The notes under the pieces are model-generated. The model searched no databases, was not told the origin of the DNA, and worked only from the letters and a program-made list of their open reading frames with translations. The translations under genes were made by a program, and so were the position numbers. Shown here piece by piece: positions 1-5,111 of a stretch of DNA of 5,111 nt; within the stretch, counting starts at the first letter, position 1; each line of letters opens with the position of its first letter. The stretch is from an uncultured Granulicatella sp. (GTDB lineage Bacteria > Bacillota > Bacilli > Lactobacillales > Aerococcaceae): the NCBI GenBank assembly GCA_947254045.1, contig CAMYBO010000104.1:1-5111 (forward strand), read 5' to 3'.

Positions 1-104
1 TGACTGAAAAGGAATACAATTCGCGTGTTTTCTAATTAAGAAATGAATAAGAATTTGTTTGGAATTATATGAAAAAGTTCATAATGATTTTTAACAGTTT
101 TTCG

Positions 105-133
105 TTGCACAACTCTCGATATTATCGTAAGAT
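105..133 (+). promoter_or_regulatory. Probable sigma-A promoter of tdk operon
   Basis: TTGCAC at 105-110 (TTG of the -35 consensus) and TAAGAT at 128-133 (four of six matches to TATAAT) are separated by exactly 17 bases. This puts the start of transcription near 140 and gives a leader of about 30 bases before the tdk GTG. The boxes are only moderate and there is no extended -10 TG. The spacer contains a perfect 11-base dyad, CGATA-T-TATCG (117-127). It is the best placed promoter I can find upstream of the four-gene cluster, but AT-rich DNA offers other weak candidates such as TATATA at 142-147, which lacks a matching -35. Confidence 0.45.
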
Positions 134-155
134 GTTAAAGGTATATAAAAGTGTC

Positions 156-161
156 AGGAGG
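156..161 (+). promoter_or_regulatory. Ribosome binding site deciding the tdk GTG start
   Basis: A full AGGAGG lies 8 bases before GTG at 170. It fixes the start at this GTG: the next in-frame ATG (200) falls inside the P-loop and would destroy the nucleotide-binding motif. Confidence 0.9.
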
Positions 162-169
162 TTAAAATT

Positions 170-748
170 GTGGCACAATTATTTTTTAAATACGGTGCAA
201 TGAATAGTGGAAAGTCGATTGAAATTTTAAAAGTTGCTCATAATTATGAAGAACAAAATAAATCAGTATTATTATTTACTAGCGCAATCGATGACCGTGA
301 TGAAGTAGGATATGTTTCTAGTCGTATTGGAATTCGAAGACAAGCAATTCCAATTTATGATGAAACAGATATTATTGCTATTGTAAAAGAGCAAGAGGTA
401 AAACCTGCTTGTATTTTAATTGATGAATCTCAATTTTTAAGTAGAGAACATATTTTAGATTTAGCGCATATTGTAGATATTTTGGATATTCCAGTAATGG
501 CTTTTGGATTGAAAAATGACTTCCAAAACGAGTTGTTTACAGGGTCTAAATATTTATTATTATATGCCGATAAAATTGAGGAAATTAAAACGATTTGCTG
601 GTACTGCCATAAAAAGGCAAGTATGAATATGCGTGTCGTAGATGGAAAACCTGTTTATACAGGTGAACAAATTCAAATTGGCGGCAATGAATCTTATTAT
701 CCTGTGTGTCGTTATCATTATTCACACCCAGGTGAAGAAAGAGTTTAA
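170..748 (+). CDS. tdk: Thymidine kinase (TK1-like, type II)
   Basis: Cytosolic salvage enzyme that phosphorylates thymidine to dTMP with ATP. Enzymes of this family are usually homotetramers inhibited by dTTP. The 192-residue protein has the normal family length. Visible motifs are the P-loop GAMNSGKS at residues 9-16, the DESQF motif at 85-89 with E86 as the expected catalytic base, the FGLKNDF segment at 112-118, and the substrate-covering lasso around GEQIQIGGNESYYPVC (165-180). A structural zinc site is complete: C143 and C146 (CWYC), then C180 and H183 (CRYH). The start is GTG at 170, chosen because of the AGGAGG 8 bases upstream and because the P-loop begins at residue 9. It is the first gene of a compact cluster, with prfA starting 10 bases after its stop; tdk next to prfA is a common Firmicutes arrangement. 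No defects are seen, and the assignment is secure. Confidence 0.97.
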   Translation: MAQLFFKYGAMNSGKSIEILKVAHNYEEQNKSVLLFTSAIDDRDEVGYVSSRIGIRRQAIPIYDETDIIAIVKEQEVKPACILIDESQFLSREHILDLAHIVDILDIPVMAFGLKNDFQNELFTGSKYLLLYADKIEEIKTICWYCHKKASMNMRVVDGKPVYTGEQIQIGGNESYYPVCRYHYSHPGEERV

Positions 749-753
749 GGAGG
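747..753 (+). promoter_or_regulatory. prfA ribosome binding site overlapping the tdk stop
   Basis: AAGGAGG shares two bases with the tdk TAA (746-748) and lies 5 bases before ATG 759. It sets the prfA start at 759, although the reading frame stays open back to an ATG at 642 inside tdk. A ribosome terminating on tdk would sit on this site, which favours coupled translation. Confidence 0.85.
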
Positions 754-758
754 AAGTT

Positions 759-1838
759 ATGTTTGATCAATTAGATAGTTTTATTATTCGTTATGATGAG
801 TTATCTGAGTTATTAAGTGACCCAGATGTGATTAGCGATACTAAACGTTTTATGGAATTAACAAAAGAAGAATCGAATTTACGTCCAAAAGTTGAAACTT
901 TTAAACGTTATCAACAAGTAGTGGAAGAAATTGACGATACAGAAGAAATGCTAGGAGAAGGCTTAGATAGCGAAATGGCTGAAATGGCTAAAGAAGAATT
1001 AGCTTCTCTTAAAAAAGAAAAAGTAGAATTAGAAGAAAAAATTAAATTCTTATTATTACCAGAAGATCCAAATGATGGTAAAAACATTATTATGGAAATT
1101 CGTGGAGCTGCTGGTGGAGATGAAGCAGCATTATTTGCGGGAGATTTATTAGCTATGTACCAAAAATATGCGGAATCTCAAGGCTGGCGTGTAGAAGTAA
1201 TGGATGCTAACATTACAGGTATCGGCGGATATAAAGAAGTTATTTTAATGATTACGGGGGATAATGTATTCTCTAAATTAAAATATGAATCAGGAGCTCA
1301 CCGTGTACAACGTGTTCCTTCAACAGAATCTCAAGGTCGTGTCCATACATCTACTGCAACAGTTGTAGTTATGCCTGAAGCTGAAGAAGTAGAAATCGAA
1401 TTAGAAGATAAAGATATTCGTGTGGATATTTATCATGCTTCTGGTGCTGGCGGACAACACGTTAATAAGACAGCTTCTGCCGTTCGTTTAACTCACTTAC
1501 CAACAGGTATTGTCGTAGCGATGCAAGATGAACGTTCTCAATTAAAAAACAGAGAGAAAGCGATGAAAGTACTACGTGCTCGTGTATACGATAAAATCTC
1601 TCAAGAAGCTCAATCAGAATATGATGCTAATAGAAAATCTGCCGTTGGTACTGGGGATCGTTCAGAACGTATTCGTACATACAATTTCCCTCAAAACCGT
1701 GTGACAGATCACCGTATTGGATTAACGTTACAAAAATTAGACCAAGTTCTTGCAGGAAAAATTGATGAAATTGTTGATGCATTAATTTTATACGATCACA
1801 CTGAAAAATTGGAGCAATTAAATAATGGAAATAACTAA
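759..1838 (+). CDS. prfA: Peptide chain release factor 1 (RF1)
   Basis: RF1 reads UAA and UAG in the ribosomal A site and triggers hydrolysis of peptidyl-tRNA. From ATG 759 the protein has 359 residues, the usual RF1 length. The N-terminal part (about 1-105) is a charged, helical domain 1. The codon-recognition loop follows HRVQRVPSTESQGR, with the PxT tripeptide as PST at 187-189; this PxT form marks RF1 rather than RF2, which has SPF. The catalytic GGQ is at 231-233 within ASGAGGQHVNKT. The conserved RSERIRTYNFPQNRVTDHR block lies at 301-319. RF2-type programmed frameshifting is neither expected nor seen. The frame is open upstream to 642, but those 39 codons overlap tdk in another frame and have no ribosome binding site, so they are excluded. 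Its last 14 bases overlap prmC, whose product methylates Q233. Confidence 0.97.
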   Translation: MFDQLDSFIIRYDELSELLSDPDVISDTKRFMELTKEESNLRPKVETFKRYQQVVEEIDDTEEMLGEGLDSEMAEMAKEELASLKKEKVELEEKIKFLLLPEDPNDGKNIIMEIRGAAGGDEAALFAGDLLAMYQKYAESQGWRVEVMDANITGIGGYKEVILMITGDNVFSKLKYESGAHRVQRVPSTESQGRVHTSTATVVVMPEAEEVEIELEDKDIRVDIYHASGAGGQHVNKTASAVRLTHLPTGIVVAMQDERSQLKNREKAMKVLRARVYDKISQEAQSEYDANRKSAVGTGDRSERIRTYNFPQNRVTDHRIGLTLQKLDQVLAGKIDEIVDALILYDHTEKLEQLNNGNN

Positions 1839-2700
1839 TCCAACGAATCAGGAAGTCCTAGTAAGGGCTTCTTGTTTTTTACAAGAAAGACAACCGTCTT
1901 TTCCAAAAGAAGATTGTGACTGGTATGCTCGTCAATTAAGTTTATATTTGAATGATTGGACGATGACAGAGTTGCTTATTCATTTGAACCAGCCTGCAGG
2001 AATTGGATTATGGGGAGAAATGGAACCCTTACTTATCCGTTTATCGAATTTTGAACCATTGCAATATATTACAGAACAAGCAGAGTTTTATGGGCGTGAA
2101 TTTATTGTGAGTCCCGATACTTTAATACCAAGACCTGAGACAGAAGAATTAGTTGAAAAAATTATTACCTTTTTATCTGAACAGTCGAGTGGGAAAGTGT
2201 TAGAAATTGGAGTAGGAACAGGTTGTATTATTCATACATTAGCGTTAGAATGTCCTGGCTTTTCTTATCAAGGCGTGGATGTTTCAGAAGGAGCGCTTGA
2301 AGTTGCTAAGAAAAATCAAGAGAAATACCAACTAGAAAATATTTCTTTATATTTAAGCGATGTATTTCAAAAAGTTTCTCCTCAAAAGTTTGTATGTATC
2401 ATTAGTAATCCTCCTTATATTGATGTTTCAGAAAAAAATGTAATGGACGAATCAGTTTTACGTTTTGAACCAGAAGTAGCTCTTTTTGCAGAAAATGAAG
2501 GATTAGCAATTTACCGTAATATTGCAGAAAATTTAGAAACTTACTTACTAGAAGAAGGACAGGCCTTTTTTGAAATTGGATTTAAACAAGGGAAGACTGT
2601 TCAACAATTATTTGAACAATATTGTCCAAATCGAGAAGTGAGTATCCATAAAGATTTATCAGGAAATGACCGAATGATTATTGTAGGAGGGAGGAAGTAA
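1825..2700 (+). CDS. prmC: RF N5-glutamine methyltransferase PrmC (HemK)
   Basis: SAM-dependent enzyme that methylates the side-chain amide of the GGQ glutamine in release factors, here Q233 of the RF1 encoded just upstream (and RF2 elsewhere), which speeds peptide release. The 291 residues fit the family. An N-terminal helical substrate-binding domain (about 1-90) leads into LIPRPETEELV (100-110), the family signature. SAM motif I is EIGVGTGC at 127-134, and the acidic D152 in GVDVS likely holds the SAM ribose. The active-site NPPY is at 195-198, the motif that grips the target glutamine. The C-terminal strand region ends in IIVGGRK. The start ATG lies inside the end of prfA. Its only Shine-Dalgarno is GGAG at 1811-1814, 10 bases away and weaker than those of its neighbours, so translation is probably coupled to prfA. 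Motif I is slightly unusual (GVGTGC where GTGSGA is common) but remains a valid GxGTG loop. Confidence 0.96.
   Translation: MEITNPTNQEVLVRASCFLQERQPSFPKEDCDWYARQLSLYLNDWTMTELLIHLNQPAGIGLWGEMEPLLIRLSNFEPLQYITEQAEFYGREFIVSPDTLIPRPETEELVEKIITFLSEQSSGKVLEIGVGTGCIIHTLALECPGFSYQGVDVSEGALEVAKKNQEKYQLENISLYLSDVFQKVSPQKFVCIISNPPYIDVSEKNVMDESVLRFEPEVALFAENEGLAIYRNIAENLETYLLEEGQAFFEIGFKQGKTVQQLFEQYCPNREVSIHKDLSGNDRMIIVGGRK
2685..2694 (+). promoter_or_regulatory. Tandem Shine-Dalgarno for tsaC within prmC end
   Basis: AGGAGG (2685-2690) runs directly into a second GGAGG (2690-2694). The second copy is 7 bases before ATG 2702. The same bases encode the GGRK C-terminus of PrmC, so the site lies wholly within the upstream gene. 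This supports coupled translation and fixes the start. Confidence 0.8.
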
Positions 2701-2701
2701 C

Positions 2702-3727
2702 ATGAAAACACAAATTTTTCATCAAGAAACATTAGACAAAGCAGCTTCTTTATTGAAAGACGGAGAAGTTGTAGCTTTTCCAACAGAAACGGTGTATGGA
2801 CTAGGAGCTATTGCAACGAGTCAAGAAGCGGTCTTAAAAGTGTTTCAAGCTAAAGGAAGACCAAGTGATAATCCGTTAATTGTTCATGTTCATTCTGTAG
2901 AGCAAGTGATGGATACTGTTGAAGAATTTCCAGAAAATGCGAAATTATTAGCGGAACATTTTTGGCCAGGTTCATTGACGATGATTTTAAAAGCGAAACC
3001 TGGTATTTATGCACCAGCATTATCAGCAGGATTACCGACTGTATCATTTAGAATGCCGAATCATGAGTTGACCTTATCATTAATTGAACAAGTTGGGATA
3101 CCATTAGTTGGTCCAAGTGCCAATCAATCGACAAAGCCAAGCCCGACAAGAGTTCAACATGTGGTAGAAGATATGGACGGAAGAATTGCTGGTATCGTAG
3201 ATGGTGGAGACACAAGTGTTGGGGTTGAATCTACAGTCATTGATTTAACGAATGAAGAAGGGCCCGTTATTTTAAGACCAGGCGTGATTACAAAAGAAGA
3301 AATTGAACCAATTATTGGGCCATTAGTAGAATATATGAAAACAACAACCGGGGAAAAAGTAACTCCTAAATCACCGGGAATGAAATATCGTCACTATGCT
3401 CCAACGACTCCTGTTGTGGTGGTGGAAGGCTCGATAGAGTTTTGGCATTCACTAATTGGAGAGTATCAAGAAAACGGAGAAAAAGTTGCAGTCATGACGA
3501 CAGATGATGTTTTAGAAGCAGTGAAGTCAACTGTGAATGAGTCTTATTCATTAGGAGAAAAAGATTCTGTTGAAGATATGAATCATCATTTATTTAATGC
3601 ATTGCGTTCATTAGACCATACAGATGCAACGATTATTTTAGCGCAAGCAAGTGTTAAAAAGGGCGCGGGATTAGCGTATATGAATCGCTTAGAAAAAGCG
3701 TCTAGTTTTACTAAAAAAGAAAGATAG
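2702..3727 (+). CDS. tsaC: Threonylcarbamoyl-AMP synthase, Sua5 type (YwlC)
   Basis: Makes L-threonylcarbamoyl-AMP from threonine, bicarbonate and ATP. The TsaD complex (TsaB/TsaE/TsaD) then uses this to form t6A at position 37 of ANN-decoding tRNAs. At 341 residues it is the two-domain Sua5 form, not the short (about 190 residue) TsaC of E. coli. The YrdC domain (about 10-200) shows AFPTETVYGLG (25-35), KGRPSDNPL with its K-x-R pair (51-59), FWPGSLT (87-93), GPSAN (137-141), ESTVIDL (176-182) and RPG (192-194). The linker SPGMKYRHYAP (224-234) is typical of Sua5 and covers the active site. The rest (about 235-341) is the Rossmann-like Sua5 domain. The gene starts one base after prmC ends, with a strong double Shine-Dalgarno, as the last member of the tight cluster. 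In Bacillus the orthologue is called ywlC; tsaC2 or sua5 are also used. Confidence 0.95.
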   Translation: MKTQIFHQETLDKAASLLKDGEVVAFPTETVYGLGAIATSQEAVLKVFQAKGRPSDNPLIVHVHSVEQVMDTVEEFPENAKLLAEHFWPGSLTMILKAKPGIYAPALSAGLPTVSFRMPNHELTLSLIEQVGIPLVGPSANQSTKPSPTRVQHVVEDMDGRIAGIVDGGDTSVGVESTVIDLTNEEGPVILRPGVITKEEIEPIIGPLVEYMKTTTGEKVTPKSPGMKYRHYAPTTPVVVVEGSIEFWHSLIGEYQENGEKVAVMTTDDVLEAVKSTVNESYSLGEKDSVEDMNHHLFNALRSLDHTDATIILAQASVKKGAGLAYMNRLEKASSFTKKER

Positions 3728-3728
3728 A

Positions 3729-3801
3729 AGAATGTTCTAATATGGAGTTAACATAAGTTGCTAATTTTGATGATACACTTAAACTATGTTAGAATAATTC
3801 T
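3729..3801. repeat. Imperfect inverted repeat flanking the glyA promoter
   Basis: The left arm at 3729-3745 and right arm at 3784-3801 can pair: AGAAT with ATTCT (5 pairs), a one-by-two internal mismatch, then TTCTAATATGG with CTATGTTAGAA (11 pairs, two of them G-T). The 38-base loop contains the -35 box. Each arm is also a small palindrome: AGAA-TG-TTCT, and AGAAT-A-ATTCT. No T-tract follows, so this is not an intrinsic terminator. It may be a pair of operator sites or a chance effect of AT-rich DNA. Confidence 0.4.
3767..3795 (+). promoter_or_regulatory. Sigma-A promoter of glyA, extended -10
   Basis: TTGATG at 3767-3772 (four of six to TTGACA) and TAGAAT at 3790-3795 (five of six to TATAAT) are exactly 17 bases apart, with TGT directly before the -10 hexamer (an extended -10). 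Transcription would start near 3802, giving a leader of only about 24 bases, too short for a riboswitch. glyA therefore probably has its own transcript. Because I see no terminator after tsaC, read-through from the upstream cluster is also possible. Confidence 0.7.
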
Positions 3802-3803
3802 AT
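3789..3803. promoter_or_regulatory. Candidate PerR/Fur-family operator over glyA -10
   Basis: TTAGAATAATTCTAT contains a perfect 13-base dyad (TAGAAT-A-ATTCTA, 3790-3802) that covers the -10 box and the expected start of transcription. It matches the Bacillus PerR box TTATAATNATTATAA, known from the literature, at 11 of 14 fixed positions. A repressor bound here would block RNA polymerase. The match is inferred by eye, half of it is constrained by the -10 box itself, and glyA is not a standard PerR target, so this is only a candidate. Confidence 0.3.
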
Positions 3804-3810
3804 AGAAGAA

Positions 3811-3817
3811 AAAGGAG
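3811..3817 (+). promoter_or_regulatory. Ribosome binding site deciding the glyA ATG start
   Basis: AAAGGAG lies 8 bases before ATG 3826. A GTG at 3817, in the same frame, shares its first base with this site and so cannot be the start; the three extra codons it would add are excluded. Confidence 0.85.
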
Positions 3818-3825
3818 TGAAGCTA

Positions 3826-5058
3826 ATGACACAGTTTAAAGAAGATACACTAGTGTTTGAGGCAATTGAAAAAGAAGCCCAGCGTCAAAAGCAGGGGATT
3901 GAATTAATTGCTTCAGAAAACTTCGTTTCACCTGCTGTATTACGAGCGCAAGGTAGCATTTTAACAAATAAATATGCTGAAGGTTACCCAAATCGTCGTT
4001 ATTATGGTGGATGTGAATATGTTGATGTAATTGAACAATTAGCAATTGACCGTGTAAAAGAATTATTCGGAGCGGAATATGCCAATGTTCAACCCCATTC
4101 TGGTTCTCAAGCGAATATGGCAGCTTATCGAGCGCTTGTTTCAAAAGGAGACAAAATTTTAGGAATGGATTTAAGTCATGGTGGACATTTGACCCATGGA
4201 ATGGGAGTCAACTTCTCTGGTCAAGATTATGATTTTATTGCGTATGGATTGAATCCAGAAATAGAAATGATTGATTATGATGCTTTAGAAGAAATTGCTA
4301 AAACAGAACGTCCAAAACTAATTGTTGCAGGAGCTTCTGCCTACCCAAGAGAAATTGATTTCAAACGTATTAGTGAAATCGCTAAAAGTATTGATGCATA
4401 CTTCATGGTAGATATGGCGCATATTGCAGGATTAGTTGCAAAAGGAGCTCACCAAAATCCGGTTCCGTATGCAGATGTTGTCACTTCAACAACGCATAAA
4501 ACATTACGTGGACCAAGAGGCGGTTTAATTTTAGCGAAGCAAGAATTTGCGAAAAAAATTAATAGTGCTATTTTCCCAGGTATCCAAGGTGGACCATTAG
4601 AACATGTGATTGCAGCTAAAGCAGTTGCCTTCTATGAAGCACTTCAACCAGCATTTGGAGAGTATATCGAGCATGTGGTTGAAAATGCAAAAGCAATGGC
4701 GGAAGTCTTTAATGAAAGTGATATTCGCCCAATTTCTGGTGGAACAGATAATCATTTATTATTATTAGATATTACTTCTACTGGCTTGAACGGGAAAGAA
4801 GCTCAAGAATTATTAGACAGTGTAGGAATTACAGTAAATAAAAATGCGATTCCATTTGACCCACTGCCACCAATGAAAACAAGTGGTATTCGTGTCGGAA
4901 CAGCAGCTATTACCACTCGTGGCTTTGATAAAGAAGCAGCGAAGAAAGTAGCACAATTAATTGTAGAAACACTATCTTCTGCAAATGATGAAGGAAAATT
5001 AGACGAAATTCGTCAATCTGTAGAAGAATTGACAAAAAAATTTCCATTATATGAATAA
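3826..5058 (+). CDS. glyA: Serine hydroxymethyltransferase
   Basis: PLP enzyme of the cytosol that interconverts serine plus tetrahydrofolate with glycine plus 5,10-methylene-tetrahydrofolate, the main one-carbon source for thymidylate, purines and methionine. The protein has 410 residues from ATG 3826, normal for bacterial SHMT. Key residues are present and fall one position before their Bacillus stearothermophilus counterparts: E52 in KYAEGYP, SGSQAN at 92-97, H121 in SHGGHLTHG (stacks on PLP), D196 and H199 in VDMAHIAG, the Schiff-base lysine K225 in TSTTHKTLRGPRGG, and R356 in SGIRVGTAAITTRG (binds the substrate carboxylate). The folate-binding region is intact. It follows tsaC after 98 bases and has its own promoter, with a palindrome across the -10 box that may be an operator. 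In many Lactobacillales upp follows glyA, but the window ends before this can be seen. Confidence 0.97.
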   Translation: MTQFKEDTLVFEAIEKEAQRQKQGIELIASENFVSPAVLRAQGSILTNKYAEGYPNRRYYGGCEYVDVIEQLAIDRVKELFGAEYANVQPHSGSQANMAAYRALVSKGDKILGMDLSHGGHLTHGMGVNFSGQDYDFIAYGLNPEIEMIDYDALEEIAKTERPKLIVAGASAYPREIDFKRISEIAKSIDAYFMVDMAHIAGLVAKGAHQNPVPYADVVTSTTHKTLRGPRGGLILAKQEFAKKINSAIFPGIQGGPLEHVIAAKAVAFYEALQPAFGEYIEHVVENAKAMAEVFNESDIRPISGGTDNHLLLLDITSTGLNGKEAQELLDSVGITVNKNAIPFDPLPPMKTSGIRVGTAAITTRGFDKEAAKKVAQLIVETLSSANDEGKLDEIRQSVEELTKKFPLYE

Positions 5059-5111
5059 CGTGATGTAATCAGTCACATAGATAATGAAAACACTATTTTC
5101 TTAATGAAATT
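5059..5111. other. Downstream flank of glyA
   Basis: No gene start or convincing terminator is visible in these last 53 bases. Two weak dyads occur: GTGA/TCAC around 5060-5075, and GAAAA-CACTA-TTTTC at 5086-5100. The second is a five-pair, all but A/T stem without a clean T-tract, so I do not call it a terminator. Confidence 0.5.

Larger units (their letters stand above)
1..169. other. Intergenic region upstream of tdk
   Basis: AT-rich stretch with stop codons in all forward frames and no credible gene start before 170. One forward frame is open from base 3 to a TAA at 33-35 and would give a ten-residue tail ending in NSRVF. This could be the C-terminus of a gene lying before the window, but it is too short to support. 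A five-pair TTTCT/AGAAA hairpin at 29-43 has no T-tract after it, so I do not call a terminator. The right half carries the probable tdk promoter and ribosome binding site, described separately. Confidence 0.6.

Noticed and set aside
3..35. C-terminal tail of an upstream gene (ten residues, then TAA)
   Set aside because: The frame is open at the window edge, but ten residues with no recognisable family signature cannot support a call.
642..758. Possible 39-codon N-terminal extension of RF1 reading back into tdk
   Set aside because: It overlaps tdk in another frame, has no ribosome binding site at 642, and would make RF1 longer than the family. ATG 759 has AAGGAGG at the right distance and gives the usual 359 residues.
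3749..3791. Bulged hairpin TAACATAAGTT / AACTATGTTA as a terminator for tsaC
   Set aside because: Ten A/T-rich pairs with a bulge and a 22-base loop, followed by GAATAATTC rather than a T-tract; the right arm is part of the glyA promoter.
3817..3825. GTG start for glyA three codons upstream of ATG 3826
   Set aside because: The GTG shares its first base with the Shine-Dalgarno AAAGGAG, so it cannot be used with that site; ATG 3826 is 8 bases downstream of it.
3836..4144. Open frame of 102 codons on the - strand inside glyA
   Set aside because: It lies wholly within a strongly conserved gene, has no recognisable motif and no clear ribosome binding site. The shorter - strand frames at 585-770, 2601-2783 and 2850-3047 are rejected on the same grounds.
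5086..5100. GAAAA-CACTA-TTTTC hairpin as a glyA terminator
   Set aside because: Only five pairs, nearly all A/T, with no run of T after the stem; too weak to call without the sequence beyond the window.
1..5111. Search for an undescribed system, mobile element, CRISPR array, riboswitch or RNA gene
   Set aside because: Nearly all of the window is filled by five intact, widely conserved housekeeping genes. The gaps are short, the proposed glyA leader is about 24 bases and the proposed tdk leader about 30, and no direct repeats, transposase or structured RNA signature was seen.

Overview
This is an ordinary, well-conserved housekeeping segment from a low-GC Gram-positive bacterium. All five genes are on the + strand, in the order tdk - prfA - prmC - tsaC/ywlC (Sua5-type) - glyA. 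The order, the AT-rich codon choice, the strong AGGAGG-type ribosome binding sites and the protein sequences point to Firmicutes, most likely Lactobacillales (Enterococcus / Carnobacteriaceae-like). I cannot name the genus from the sequence alone.

Layout. Bases 1-169 are AT-rich and almost certainly non-coding, with a plausible sigma-A promoter (about 105-133) that would drive tdk. The first four genes are packed tightly: tdk (170-748, GTG start), 10 bases, prfA (759-1838), a 14-base overlap, prmC (1825-2700), 1 base, tsaC (2702-3727). No terminator-like hairpin is visible between them, so they look like one transcript with translational coupling at two junctions. A 98-base gap (3728-3825) follows. 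It holds a good extended -10 promoter and two related AGAAT/ATTCT dyads, one of them lying across the -10 box. glyA (3826-5058) comes next, and the window ends in 53 bases with no recognisable gene.

How the genes work together. prfA encodes release factor 1 and prmC the methyltransferase that modifies the glutamine of its GGQ motif, so enzyme and substrate sit in overlapping genes. tsaC supplies threonylcarbamoyl-AMP for t6A37 of ANN-decoding tRNAs, another translation-fidelity step. tdk (thymidine salvage to dTMP) and glyA (serine to glycine plus methylene-tetrahydrofolate, the carbon donor of thymidylate synthase) flank this core and both bear on thymidylate supply. All five proteins are full length with their key residues present.

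I see no mobile element, CRISPR array, RNA gene, riboswitch or novel system. The signal most worth a second look is the PerR-box-like palindrome over the glyA promoter, with a partner dyad about 62 bp upstream.
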